Positions 23,216-33,927 of a DNA stretch of 64,000 bases are shown one piece after another. The notes under the pieces were generated by a model that worked only from the letters and a program-made list of their open reading frames with translations, was not told the DNA's origin and made no database searches. The position numbers were made by a program, and so were the translations under genes. This DNA is from Ariolimax columbianus (taxonomy: Eukaryota; Mollusca; Gastropoda; Stylommatophora; Arionidae): the NCBI GenBank assembly GCA_036924085.1, contig JAVGWX010000003.1, positions 118,056,264 to 118,120,263 of the forward strand, read 5' to 3'. Positions within the stretch are counted from its first letter, which is position 1. Each line of letters starts with the position of its first letter.

Positions 23216-23899
23216 ACTATACATATGTGTGTGTGTGTGTGTGTTCAGTCGTAGTGTGCCACGGACAGTGGTTATGGGTGACAAACGAATTTGAATGATT
23301 TAGCTCTGTATTGTTGACTTAATTAATTAACTTCATACATCATAAATTTTATATTTTAAGTTAATATGAAGGTTCTATATAATATATTTCAATTTCATAA
23401 CAACATACGCACATAATTAAAATAAGATTTGTATTTTATGCGCTGTGAGTTTTGTTACAGTTTATGTATGTAACTTGTCCAGTAGAAGGGTTAAAAGTAC
23501 ACTAAAAGATGGCTTATTTGGAACTGTCCGATAATTACATTCTGCTGAGAGGAACTGAAACCATGATTTGTGATAGTTCTAGCCATCGCTGACTTGTAGT
23601 TCAGTCTTGTTCTGTGGATTAGTATTATCACTGTTATTAATAATTGCCAATGAAGACTTAGATTGCTCATTCTTACATATGTACTGTGACCTCGTTATAA
23701 TAATTTAACCAATTTAAATATTAACTTACCTTTGAACAGAAGATGGAAGAGTTCATCGTAAAGAAGAGAATTCACGGTGGTGAGAGCGAAAACAAAAACC
23801 TTCTTGAAAATACGAGTACATTCAATTAATAGTTTCCACTATGGGCGCAACAGATATTGTAAAAAGTTAGATCTAAAACTCACATTGTAAGGTGATACA
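23216..23899. other. No clear feature; possible 5' part of the hAT relic
   Basis: AT-rich sequence. From about 23740 the sequence may be the eroded N-terminal part of the hAT transposase that becomes recognisable at 23900, but I cannot align it. Confidence 0.3.
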
Positions 23900-24650
23900 T
23901 ACGCTTAGTCAGACATTAGAATGTGTTATTTGTGAAGACAAATTGACCAAGGAAGACATTATATCGAACGCATTAAGAGATTTTTCTTTCAGAAACATGA
24001 CCCTCTTGCAAAAAAATCTTGAGCATACTTCAAAAGACTTTTAAATGAGCGAAGACAAAGAGTCTTATGTTTTGGAAGTTAGTCAAAGCTTTTAAAAAGC
24101 AGCCCAAGAATGCAGCTATTTAATGGCAGACTTGACGACTAAATGTATGACACTGAAGCAGCGACATTTGTTCTCCATGCTTCCAGAGCCATAGTAATGA
24201 TAATGTTCGGGAGTGAATCAGAAACACATAAAAACTAAATTCTTCTTTCAGATAATGCCATTAGAATAACGATTCAGAACATTCCAGAAGACTCGAAACA
24301 AACTTTGTGCATCTCTGTGAAGAAGAAAGGGGAATTTTGGCTCTAGAGGTAGTCGTCTATTGAAGTAAAGGTCCAACTACTGACGTTCGTCCGGTACCTT
24401 AAAAACGTCAATATTGTAGACTAATTTCTTGCTGCAAACAGCTTGAAGAAACAACAACAGCTACATACATAATCAGTACATTGAACAAAAAAGAATGGCA
24501 AATGTTAGGCTATTTAGGAAATACTGTATAGGAGTTTGAACATATGGAGCTCCATCGACGGAAGGATCACATAAAGGATTTGTCTACTTGATGGAGAAAT
24601 AAAACAATTCCACAATAGTAACACACTGCTTTCTTAATAAGACAGACTCG
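23900..24650 (+). pseudogene. hAT-family transposase relic, N-terminal/central part
   Basis: Stitched plus-strand frames follow the order of hAT transposases of the ZBED/FAM200-like group: a BED-finger-like QTLECVICEDKLTKE (23910-23955), then QECSYLMADLTTK, RAIVMIMFGSESETHK, ILLSDNAI, IPEDSKQTLC, QLLTFVRYLKNVNIVD (24370-24420) and YGAPSTEGSHKGFVYLMEK followed by THCFLNK near 24630. In the family these correspond to the PLS.NTI, ALQ.DES.D (missing here), TDGA..M.G...GF and THC.LHR landmarks. More than five stops and frameshifts make it non-functional. An L-C LINE fragment interrupts it at 24661 and the gene resumes at 25095. Domestication is unlikely because the frame is destroyed. No terminal inverted repeats were found. 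Confidence 0.7.
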
Positions 24651-24660
24651 CCGGAGAAGG

Positions 24661-25094
24661 AGGAATGCTGCAACAGAGTGATATAGAAGTCACATACAAT
24701 GAGACAAAAGCATTCACCAGGGCAACGTACAGTGCAAAATGGAAAAAATACCACCCTGGCCACAAAGAAAATGATGCCTACCATCAACTCTCCAGGCGAG
24801 ACAAGGTGATAATTTTCCGACTACGCACAGATCACAACAGACTTAGATGCCATCTGTACAACAAGTTCAAGATTGGCACTACAGACTTTTGTGCCTGCGG
24901 CACAGCCCCCATAAAGGCAGACTATATTTTGCAGTCCTGTCCACTGTATACCGACAAAAGAAGTAAGCATTTGGCAACAGCCAGTGTCCTTCCACGAGAA
25001 GCTGTACGGAATCGTGCAGGACCTTGAGTCGACTGCTGCCTTCATTAGAGTCATTGAAGTTTAGGTCTGAAGATGAACGAGGAAGAAGATAATC
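24661..25094 (+). mobile_element. L-C LINE 3' fragment nested in the hAT relic
   Basis: Encodes QSDIEVTYNETKAFTRATYS, then KENDAYHQLSRRDKVIIFRL, RTDHNRLRCHLYNKFKIGTT, DFCACGTAPIKADYILQSCP and, after a frameshift near 25000, EKLYGIVQDLESTAAFIRVI. This is the C-terminal region after RNase H, with the same Cys-x-Cys...His/Asp...Cys arrangement as L-A but only moderate identity. The 3' end reads GAAGATGAACGAGGAAGAAG, resembling the tails of SINE-A and L-B. It is 5'-truncated inside the protein. Confidence 0.8.
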
Positions 25095-25345
25095 GACAAG
25101 TACTGGTTGGAAAAACATTGCAATTAGTTGATGACTGTTCAAGACAGCTGCAAAATGGGGAACTACAATATTTGATTTAGCTGTGTGAAGAGCTTGAAGT
25201 AAATCATGTGAATCTTCTTCTACCTACAGAGACAAGATGGGTACCGAAAGAAATATCGTTGCACTGTGTTCTTGAATTGAGGGATCGATGCAAACTTGTT
25301 TTTATCCATGTGTCGACTGAGTTATGCATCACTTTACAAACACAT
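25095..25345 (+). pseudogene. hAT-family transposase relic, continuation
   Basis: Reads LVGKTLQLVDDCSRQLQNGE, then a stop, LCEELEVNHVNLLLPTETRW, VPKEISLHCVLELRDRCKLV. This matches the hAT segment LCEE.GAEH..LL.HTEVRWLS.G.VL.RV.ELRDE, which directly follows THC.LHR...KTLP in intact proteins. Thus 23900-24650 and 25095-25345 are two parts of one old gene separated by the L-C insertion. The C-terminal dimerisation region is not recognisable. Confidence 0.7.
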
Positions 25346-25686
25346 CTCACCGAAAACAGGAAAGATTTCCTTTTCAATATCCTTCGCAGAACCATAACCT
25401 ACCCTACACCCCCCAACCCCCCCCCCTTTCCAAGAAAAAACGACAACAGCAACCTCACAACAGGGCGGTGTTCGTTGCTGTACACACTGTGAGCACGAAC
25501 GCCATTATTTCGTCAGGGCTCCACACGTGCATGAGACACCAAGCGTCTGCTACCTACATTACTCACACCGCTGTTTGTTTCTGCCATCTAATGATACCTA
25601 TAAAAATTACCAAATACATTTTACTCACTGACCTATTCTCTAGTGTGTGTGTGTGTGTGTGTGCGTGTGTTCGAGCGCATATGTGC

Positions 25687-25733
<47 letters not shown>

Positions 25734-26373
25734 AATAATATATATTGCAGCGACACATTTACATTGAAATTCCGAAACTCCTTTTTATTCAGTTGTCTTC
25801 ATTTTCTATTACTGAATTCATGCGATTACTGTGTGGAAGTCAGCAGTTTTGAATCCTCACTGAACACACCATAATTAACTAATTTATGTGTGTGAAAAAC
25901 GTCAACTTACTTGAATGAACACATATTCTGCAGTAAACATAATTTAACAATATCCTCGGAAAGTGGTTTAAAAAATATGTTTATAATAAGTGTACTTTTG
26001 TTTTTTAAACACTTCTAATTTTGCTCCGAAAGAACGCATTATAATTGCATTTAAATACAAAAGAAACTACCATTCCTCATCATAACCACATTTTCATCAA
26101 TAAAGATTGTGACAGAAATTTCAAGAAATTTTTGCAAATTGCCGCCAAACTTATACACGCATATTTCCATAATTATACGCTAGCACGCACCCAGTTTGTT
26201 AGATAAGGTCTAGGTCACCGAGACCTAACATGCAGCAAATGGTTTGTGGATGTTTATCACAAAGGAAATATGTTATTTCATCACCTGATTTGTAAATAAC
26301 GTAGTATGAAATAGAGACAATTGCCACAATCAATTTCTTGTCAGATTGTGTGAACCATTTCGTTGTGATTCAG
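25346..26373. other. No gene; short microsatellites only
   Basis: A C-run at 25410-25427, (GT)n at 25643-25670 and (CT)n at 25686-25735. The remainder is AT-rich sequence without recognisable features. Confidence 0.5.
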
Positions 26374-26377
26374 ATTC

Positions 26378-26381
<4 letters not shown>

Positions 26382-26414
<33 letters not shown>

Positions 26415-26651
26415 GCGTTCGCCTTATTTCTCTTATCCCCAAGGCGGTGTGCGTTGCACTGTGGTTTTTATTTTGTGCCTGTCGGTCCAGTGCATCCGAC
26501 TTCAGCATGCATTTTATGTAAGGGTCTGCTTCCTCTTGCATTTTCTAAAGGTTTGCTTCCCCGGGGTAACGGCCGATGCTGTGATGGGGATCGAACCCAG
26601 CACCTTCTGGTTGTGAGCCGTGTCACTTAAACACTAGGCCACGCCGTGCCC
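26382..26651 (-). mobile_element. tS2 tRNA-derived SINE with poly(A) tail
   Basis: On the minus strand the head carries an A box GTGGCCTAGTGTTTAAG and a canonical B box GGGTTCGATCCCC (plus-strand 26586-26598). The body is followed by a ~32 nt poly(A) tail, seen as the T-run at 26382-26413. The 8 bp ATTCTGTA flanks it at 26374-26381 and 26652-26659. This is a well-preserved insertion, probably transcribed by RNA polymerase III when active. The same family is at 11416-11663. Confidence 0.9.
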
Positions 26652-26799
26652 ATTCTGTAGTTTAATTTTCGTTTCAAGTAACTCCTAGTGAGGTAAGAAG
26701 GGACTAGACTAAAGTTTGACCTGAACTAAAAGACCCGAAGTGTTACAAGCAAGGGTAGGAGGGAGATTTGCTCCAGTGCTGGCTCTCAGAGAGGGACTG

Positions 26800-28745
26800 G
26801 ATACCGATACTGTAACAAAGTCTCAGAACTCATAGATACAGCAACTGAGATCCTGGATGCCATCAAACCAAAAAAATAAGTCATGGGTGACTAAAGAAAA
26901 TCTAGATCTTTGTGATAGAAGATCACTGAAAAACCCAAAAAATCCACCTGATGAGGTCGGCAGATATAAAGAGGTCAAGAAAGCCATATAATAAAAGAAG
27001 AGAGAGGCGAAAGAAGCGTAAATATGTGAGCAAACTACAAACATCGAAGATAGATTAGACAGAAATGACGCTAAAGGAGCATACAAGGTGGTCAAAGAAC
27101 AGGTAACACAAAGACACGGTAGGCATTTTATGATCCAGGATAAAAGCGGCAAGTGCCTTATTGAGGACACTGACATACTGGCACGTTGGACAAAGTACTG
27201 TTCCGAGTTATATAACTATGAGGGACGGAACGAAACTGACTATAGAGGATAACCAACTGATAACGAAGGAAGAGGTAGCTGCAGCGGTAAAGACAATGAG
27301 AAGAGGTAAGGCGGCCGGCGTGGATAATATACCAGCAGAGCTCTTACAGGCAGGTGGGGAGGTTGTAGTGGAAGGCCTGACACACATCTGCAACAAAATT
27401 TGGGCGACAGGAAACTGGCCCGACTTATGGACACAATCAATGGTTATACTGTTACATAAGTCTGGAAACCTAAAGCTATGCAAAAATTACAGAACAATAA
27501 GCCACATCAGCCACCCTAGCAAGGTCATGCTTAGATTATTAAATGACCGATTAAAACCCAGAGAACATCATTGCTGAGGAGAAAGTAGGGTTCAGACAGA
27601 GAAGAAGCACTACATAAATTTAATTTAAGGCTGCTATGCGAGATTTATCTAGAACAGCAGCAAAAACTGTATCATGTGTTTGTTGATTTTAAGAAGGCTT
27701 TTTATAGGGTATGGCATAAAGCGCTTTGGGTAACCATGAGGATGTATAAAATCAACGGAAATATTATAAAGGTCATTGAACACCTGTATGACAAGGCGCC
27801 CAGCATAGTTCTTGTGAATGGGAGGCAAGGGGACTGGTTTCGCACATCAGTTGGCGTGAGACAGGGTTGTAGACTCTCTCCAACTCTTTTCAATATATTC
27901 CTTGAGGGAATTATGAGTGAGGCACTTGGAGGTCACGTTGGTAATGTCAAGATACGGGGCAGAACGATTACCAACCTTGGTTTTGCAGATGACATCGACG
28001 GGTTAGCAGGTTCAGAAGCAGAACTCCAGGAATGGGTCAGAAGGCTCGATGAAACAGCTCTTGACTATGGAAAGACAAAATTAATAACCAACAACGGTAG
28101 GTCTTCAATAGTAGGATAAAAGCTAATGTCCAGGAACTGAAAGTGGTTGACCGTTTTAAATATCTGGGTTCAATTGTCAGTGATGAAGAATCAAAATGTG
28201 AGGTGTTGGCCAGAATAACACAGACAAAAGCAGCGCTTGCACGGCCTAACAAAATCTTGCAAGATAAACGGTTAGCACTAAGCACGAAAATCATATTAAT
28301 ATATGCATTGGTCCTGTCGATATTCATCTATGCTTGTGAACCATGGCCAGTTACAGCTGGCCTTCAGCGAATAATACAGACCTTGGAGATGAGATGTTTC
28401 CGAAGACTTTTAAACGTTATTTACAAAAAAAGAGTAACAAATGAGTTAATACGAGATAAAATTACAACAGCAATAGGGTCTTTTGAAGACCTCTTGGCAA
28501 CAGTCAAAGACGGAAACTCGCTTGGCACGGTCACATATCGAGATCAAATGGTTTTGCAAATACGATCCTTCACGGAAAGGTGCAAGGCAAACGGCGAAGA
28601 GGTCGTCCCAAAAAGAGATGGGAAGACAACATAAAAGAATGAACCAATCTCCAACTAGAAGAGGCACAGGCACCGGCCGCTGACAGAGAAGCGTAGCGTG
28701 GGGTTGTGAGGATGCCTTCATCTGTGCCCAAACGACCTCACTGGT
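26800..28745 (+). mobile_element. L-F RTE-like LINE, RT and C-terminus, degenerate
   Basis: In order: KSWVTKENLDL and KGAYKVVKEQ linker sequence, ITKEEVAAAVKTMRRGKAAG, VDNIPAELLQAGGEVVVEGL, NLKLCKNYRTISHISHPSKV, then RT motif A FVDFKKAFYRVWHKALW (about 27680), motif B VGVRQGCRLSPTLFNIFLEG (about 27855) and motif C LGFADDIDGLAG (about 27980). Next come RFKYLGSIVSDE, YALVLSIFIYACEPW, QTLEMRCFRRLLNVIYKKR and a degraded ATVK.....G.VTYRD region ending near 28745. Frameshifts near 27577 and 28118 and several stops make it inactive. The Asp-Asp pair and the Gln-Gly of motif B are kept. It is flanked on the right by a V-element. A second 3' fragment of the family is at 56905-57386. Confidence 0.9.
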
Positions 28746-28821
28746 TACAGGCTGACCTTTCCTAGTTTTGTAATAGATCAGCTGACCAGGAATAGATTAG
28801 ATCATCCTATGTTATGTGGGA

Positions 28822-29318
28822 GAGGAGTCTAACGTCTGGGGAGGTGAAACATACTGACCGGACATGTTAGTCAGTGTCACGCAAAACATACTGACCGGAC
28901 ATGTTAGTCAGTGTCACGCAAAACATACTGACCGGACATGTTAGTCAGTGTCACGCAAAACATTCTGACCGGACATATTAGTCAGTGTCACGCAAAACAT
29001 ACTGACCGGACATGTTAGTCAGTGTCACGCATAAAACAATGGCGAAGGCCCTCACCTCCACTTTCTCGCAGATTTCCCAGGAAACGGGCTGTTTTCATGG
29101 CAGCCTGGCTTACGAGGTGGTAGATCGACGTGATCCCCACTATAAGGAGCGACACGTAGATAAAGCCAGTCATTGCACAACAGTTTGGATGACCTCGGTC
29201 TACCTTCCTCAGCAAGCTCGGGATGTGAGAAAAGCAACCAACTTCCACTGGCCATTTAACACCCTGTTTAGGGATCACTAAATAGTAAGCTTACTAATTG
29301 TGAACACTCAACAACAGC
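28822..29318 (+). mobile_element. V-element copy 2 with five-unit VNTR
   Basis: Five near-identical 37 bp units (ACATACTGACCGGACATGTT, AGTCAGTGTCACGCAAA) at 28850-29032, then the ~250 bp body (TTTCCCAGGAAACGGGCTGT, TCGACGTGATCCCC, CTCAGCAAGCTCGGGATGTG) and the end CTAATTGTGAACACTCAACA with a short CAACAACA tail. This is the clearest VNTR-body-tail arrangement of the family. Confidence 0.8.
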
Positions 29319-29790
29319 ATTCAATTAATTATGTTAGTTTGATTTGTGTGTTTATTTATTTGATCCACATTTTGTGGTGTTAATAGAGATATGTCGATAT
29401 TCTACAGGAAAACATAAGTTATCGGTGTGGTGTTAGTGGAATAAATTAGATTTTTAAACGATGTATATTTTCATTTATGTTTTAACACACGGAATACGGC
29501 TTAAATGAAGTAAAAAAAATAAATTAACATAAATTGTACTATATTCCTGTTTCCAATGCGCATTTTTTTATGTTAGCCTCACTAGTTTCAACTGTGGGAG
29601 GCGCGCTCATTCCGCATTTATTGATAACATTGAGTGCACTTTTAAAAACTGAATATGTAACGACAAAAGAGTTATTCTTATCTATATATAATGCTACTGA
29701 TAGAATTAGTGAATTAGTACTACCTGAAGCAAGTACAGTGTACATATTACACATATAAAATATGTATATAAAAGACATGCTACATGATGA
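29319..29790. other. No gene; fragment of Rep-O at 29571-29606
   Basis: GTTAGCCTCACTAGTTTCAA followed by GGAGGCGCGC matches the start of Rep-O at 52.5 kb. The rest is unremarkable AT-rich sequence. Confidence 0.45.
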
Positions 29791-29792
29791 TG

Positions 29793-29793
29793 A

Positions 29794-29853
<60 letters not shown>
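29793..29853. repeat. (TA)n microsatellite
   Basis: About 60 bp of uninterrupted TA after a short GAT run. Confidence 0.95.
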
Positions 29854-29859
<6 letters not shown>

Positions 29860-30027
29860 CTTTATTACACTCTTGCATTGGTTATTTCTGTTAAAATTGA
29901 TTTTTCATAATGTTTCTAGATCCATGTCAGACATGGCAGAGACCTCTTTACTGATTTATGACCTATTGCGGCATGCACGGAAGGCTTCAGTGGACAAATT
30001 CTTTGCTTCTCCCGATTCATACTAATG

Positions 30028-30256
30028 ATACACACATAGACATACATACACACACATACATACATACATACATACACACATACATACATACATACACACA
30101 TAGATACACATACACACATACATACACACATACATACATACATACATACATACATACATACATACATACATACATACATACATACATACATACATACATA
30201 CATACATACATACATACATACATACATACATACATACATACAAACATACATACATG
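30028..30256. repeat. (ACAT)n microsatellite
   Basis: About 230 bp of CATA tetranucleotide, pure over the last ~110 bp. All apparent frames here (His/Thr or Met/Tyr/Val/Cys repeats) arise from the period. Confidence 0.95.
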
Positions 30257-30344
30257 ATGATAACTGTCCATCGTTGTGAATGACGACCACCAATATCATC
30301 CTTGTTGTGTGTGATCTGTTTTGTTTTGTTTCTGCACTGTCTGA

Positions 30345-31125
30345 CATGTTTTGGTGTAGTGTTTGCTGGACCTCATGTGACTTATCAGTCCAATGTGGGC
30401 ACGGAATGTTCTAGACACGTTTTGGTGTAGTGTTTGCTGGACCTCACGTGACTTATCAGTCCAATGTGGGCACGGAATGTTCTAGACACGTTTTGGTGTA
30501 GTGTTTGCTGGACCTCATGTGGCTTATCAGTCCAATGTGGGCACGGAATGTTCTAGACACGTTTTGGTGTAGTGTTTGCTGGACCTCATGTGGCTTATCA
30601 GTCCAATGTGGGCACGGAATGTTCTAGACACGTTTTGGTGTAGTGTTTGCTGGACCTCATGTGGCTTATCAGTCCAATGTGGGCACGGAATGTTCTAGAC
30701 ACGTTTTGGTGTAGTGTTTGCTGGACCTCATGTATCTTATCAGTCCAATGTGGGCACGGAATGTTCTAGACACGTTTTGGTGTAGTGTTTGCTGGACCTC
30801 ATGTGGCTTATCAGTCCAATGTGGGCACGGAATGTTCTAGACACGTTTTGGTGTAGTGTTTGCTGGACCTCATGTATCTTATCAGTCCAATGTGGGCACG
30901 GAATGTTCTACACACGTTTTGGTGTAGTGTTTGCTGGACCTCATGTGGCTTATCAGTCCAATGTGGGCACGGAATGTTCTAGACACGTTTTGGTGTAGTG
31001 TTTGCTGGACCTCATGTGGCTTATCAGTCCAATGTGGGCACGGAATGTTCTAGACACGTTTTGGTGTAGTGTTTGCTGGACCTCATGTGGCTTATCAGTC
31101 CAATGTGGGCACGAAATGTTCAATT
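30345..31125. repeat. 71 bp satellite, 11 units, derived from the L-G LINE 3' end
   Basis: Eleven units of exactly 71 bp (starts at 30345, 30416, 30487 ... 31055), nearly identical. On the minus strand each unit encodes SRTFRAHIGLISHMRSS, which is the half-finger F-R-A-x-I-G-L-I-S-H-x-R typical of the C-terminal zinc finger of one LINE group. The array abuts a minus-strand L-G fragment whose reading leads into that finger. Since 71 is not a multiple of 3, the frame changes at every unit and no repeat protein results. Confidence 0.9.
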
Positions 31126-31640
31126 GCATGAATTCCGCACAAGCTGTTCTGCTTCCGGTGAGGGTGGTTTCGCTGCTCTTTCCTTCTGGAACAGGCGTTT
31201 GTTTTGTGCCGTCTGCAAATGGTGACTTTCTCCTTCAGTAATGCCCACCTTTATTGCATTTCTCAAGACCGAGCTGTTTTCCGCAATTCCCTCCCAATTG
31301 GCTTCATCTATGTGACAGCTTTTATTTGGGCGACTTCATTTTCACCAGCCTTCCCTAAGCTCTCCGTACAGATGTGTCTTCGGCAGTCTTGTGTCTGTCA
31401 TGCGCACAAGGTGCCCGGCCCATCTCAGCAATCCATGGGTTCTTGCCATGTCTGCTCTTTTCAGCGACATGGTCCTGCCAACGGATGCGGAGTAAGCGCC
31501 TCAGGCGGGTTGTATGGAATAGGTTACATTTTTCTGACAGTCTCGCATTGACAGTCCAACTTTCGCATGCGTGTGACAGGGCTGGAAGGGTAGCAGCTCG
31601 ATAGAATTTCAGCGTCGTCTTGTCTTCGGCTGCCCTGAAA
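31126..31640 (-). mobile_element. L-G LINE C-terminal end, minus-strand copy
   Basis: Minus-strand reading: KTTLKFYRAATLPALSHACE, SWTVNARLSEK, FHTTRLRRLLRIRWQDHVAE, then RLPKTHLYGELREG, RPNKSCHIDEANWEGIAENS and QNKRLFQKERAAKPPSPEAE, ending in a C..C-x-TFRAHIGLISH zinc finger that continues into the 71 bp array. The order matches the C-terminal half of a common animal endonuclease-RT LINE (TLLYACE.WTVY, FH..CLR..L.I.WQD, RLPK...YGEL). Frameshifts are present. Confidence 0.75.
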
Positions 31641-31647
31641 CGTTCCT

Positions 31648-32455
31648 TACAGGTTCATGATGGCATGGCTGCTCTTGTGCAAAATGATGGTTAACTTGCT
31701 GCAGCACTTTCAGTCATTAATAGAGTAAAACAGGGCTTTGTGCTGATCTTTAACATCCTATATGCAGCCATGCTCGCTGATGCTACAATTGGCTGTAAAA
31801 TTGGTGTGCATCTCAGATACAGAACTGATGGGCAGCTGTTCACTCTGCGGCGCCTAAGCTCGATCTCAAAAGCGAAAAACGCAGCCATATTAAGTCTCCT
31901 CTTTGTTGATGACCGCGCCATTAACACGTTCTCAAAACGGGACATGCAGACAACCATGGATGAGTTTTCCACTTCGTAGATTAACTTTGGTTTAACATTA
32001 AACACAAAAAAAATGGAGGTAATGTTTCTACTTGCGTCCGGACAGCCCTACCACGAACCAAACAGCACTGCACAGCACTGTAGTACCCTCATCAGAGAAA
32101 CGAATATTGACTCTGAGGTACACAATATGATTTCAAAAGCGAGTACTGCTTTTGGAAGACTACGAGAAAACTTTTAGGACCTGCAAGGAATCAGTGTTGT
32201 CACCAAGATCACTGTGTATCATGTTGCCGTGCTAATCCATGGTCATCTATAGTATAGAATAGATGGCCATAGCTAACCCGCCTTTTGTACGAACCATGGG
32301 CAGTCTATAGCAGGCATGTCAGGATAGAATGCTCAAATCTACGGTCCTCATCAGGACGAGACCCCGGCAGCCATTAGCTAGTGCAGAGAGCTCAGATCAG
32401 ATGTACTGCTCATGTTGTTGGCATCTGAGAAGAGCGCCTCCCTAAGCAGGTGAGC
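31648..32455 (+). mobile_element. L-G LINE RT to C-terminus, plus-strand copy
   Basis: Plus-strand reading: VHDGMAALVQNDG, VINRVKQGFVLIFNILYAAM (RT motif B), VHLRYRTDGQLFTLRRLSSI, ILSLLFVDDRAIN (motif C, FADD changed to FVDD), NFGLTLNTKKMEVMF, ISKASTAFGRLRENF, then YEPWAVYSRHVRI and RLPKQ near 32440. It covers RT motif B to the C-terminal region, overlapping the segment present in the minus-strand copy next to it. Stops near 31978 and 32176 inactivate it. Confidence 0.75.
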
Positions 32456-32580
32456 AAAGTGTGTTACCAGACATGGGGGACTATGTCAAAAAATAAGACA
32501 CAGACAATTTCTGGTTTACGCTCTTGTAAAAGTGTTTTAATAAAATTCCATTTAATTATTGAATGTCTCTTGCGTGCATT

Positions 32581-32631
<51 letters not shown>

Positions 32632-33290
32632 TATCAGAATCAGAATCAACATCATCATCAACGGCATTCACATTTTTTTACCCAATGTGAAGCAAAGGTT
32701 TTAACCTTCACATGTTTTTTTAATGTTGTGGTTTTGACCCCCTACTACAACACTTTCTTAGGCGCTCCTCTTCTACTCTGGGGTGTAGATGTTTGGCAGA
32801 AAGTGCGACAGAGCTAACTTTCCTCTGCTCCCTCTTGGCCTTGTTCCAATCTAGTTTACGGTATCTTATAGACTGTCTCATGTTGCAATTCAAGAGGAAT
32901 GTGGTTGGTTTTCTTGGTCTGGATCCTTGACTCCGTGTTGACTTTTTAGCCGATCTTCTTTCATTCTCTAGCATGATCAAACCATAGAAGTTTAGATTAC
33001 GGCTCTCAAGTTTGCAAGGGAATAGTTTCGAGATCTTTGAAATAGTTTTCAGATTGTGCATCTTGTCCATTCTTGTTATTTGAACTACCTTCAGCATCTG
33101 CTTCTGAGGCTTGAACCTGGCTTTTCGGGGTTGCTGTCATTGCCCATGACTCAATCCATAAGTCAGAACTGATACATAAGTTGAGTGGCATACAGTTATT
33201 TTAGTTTTCTTACTTATTTCTATTTTTGCGGAGGATTCAATGAACACATTGCTGCCCTTTACAGAGTCAAAATTTCTTACATTTTTTTCT
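32456..33290. other. No gene; (GT)n/(TA)n at 32580-32630
   Basis: A compound (GT)12(TA)12 microsatellite, then about 650 bp in which I see no supportable feature. Confidence 0.5.
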
Positions 33291-33294
33291 GGTT

Positions 33295-33915
<621 letters not shown>

Positions 33916-33927
33916 ACACGCATGTGT

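Noticed and set aside
29762..30347. Frames of Ile/Tyr, His/Thr or Met/Tyr/Val/Cys at TA and ACAT arrays here and elsewhere
   Set aside because: Pure microsatellite translations.
31126..32455. Twin-priming inversion of a single L-G insertion
   Set aside because: Orientation fits, but the plus-strand piece also contains the C-terminal blocks (YEPWAVYSRH, RLPKQ) present in the minus-strand piece, so one insertion cannot account for both.
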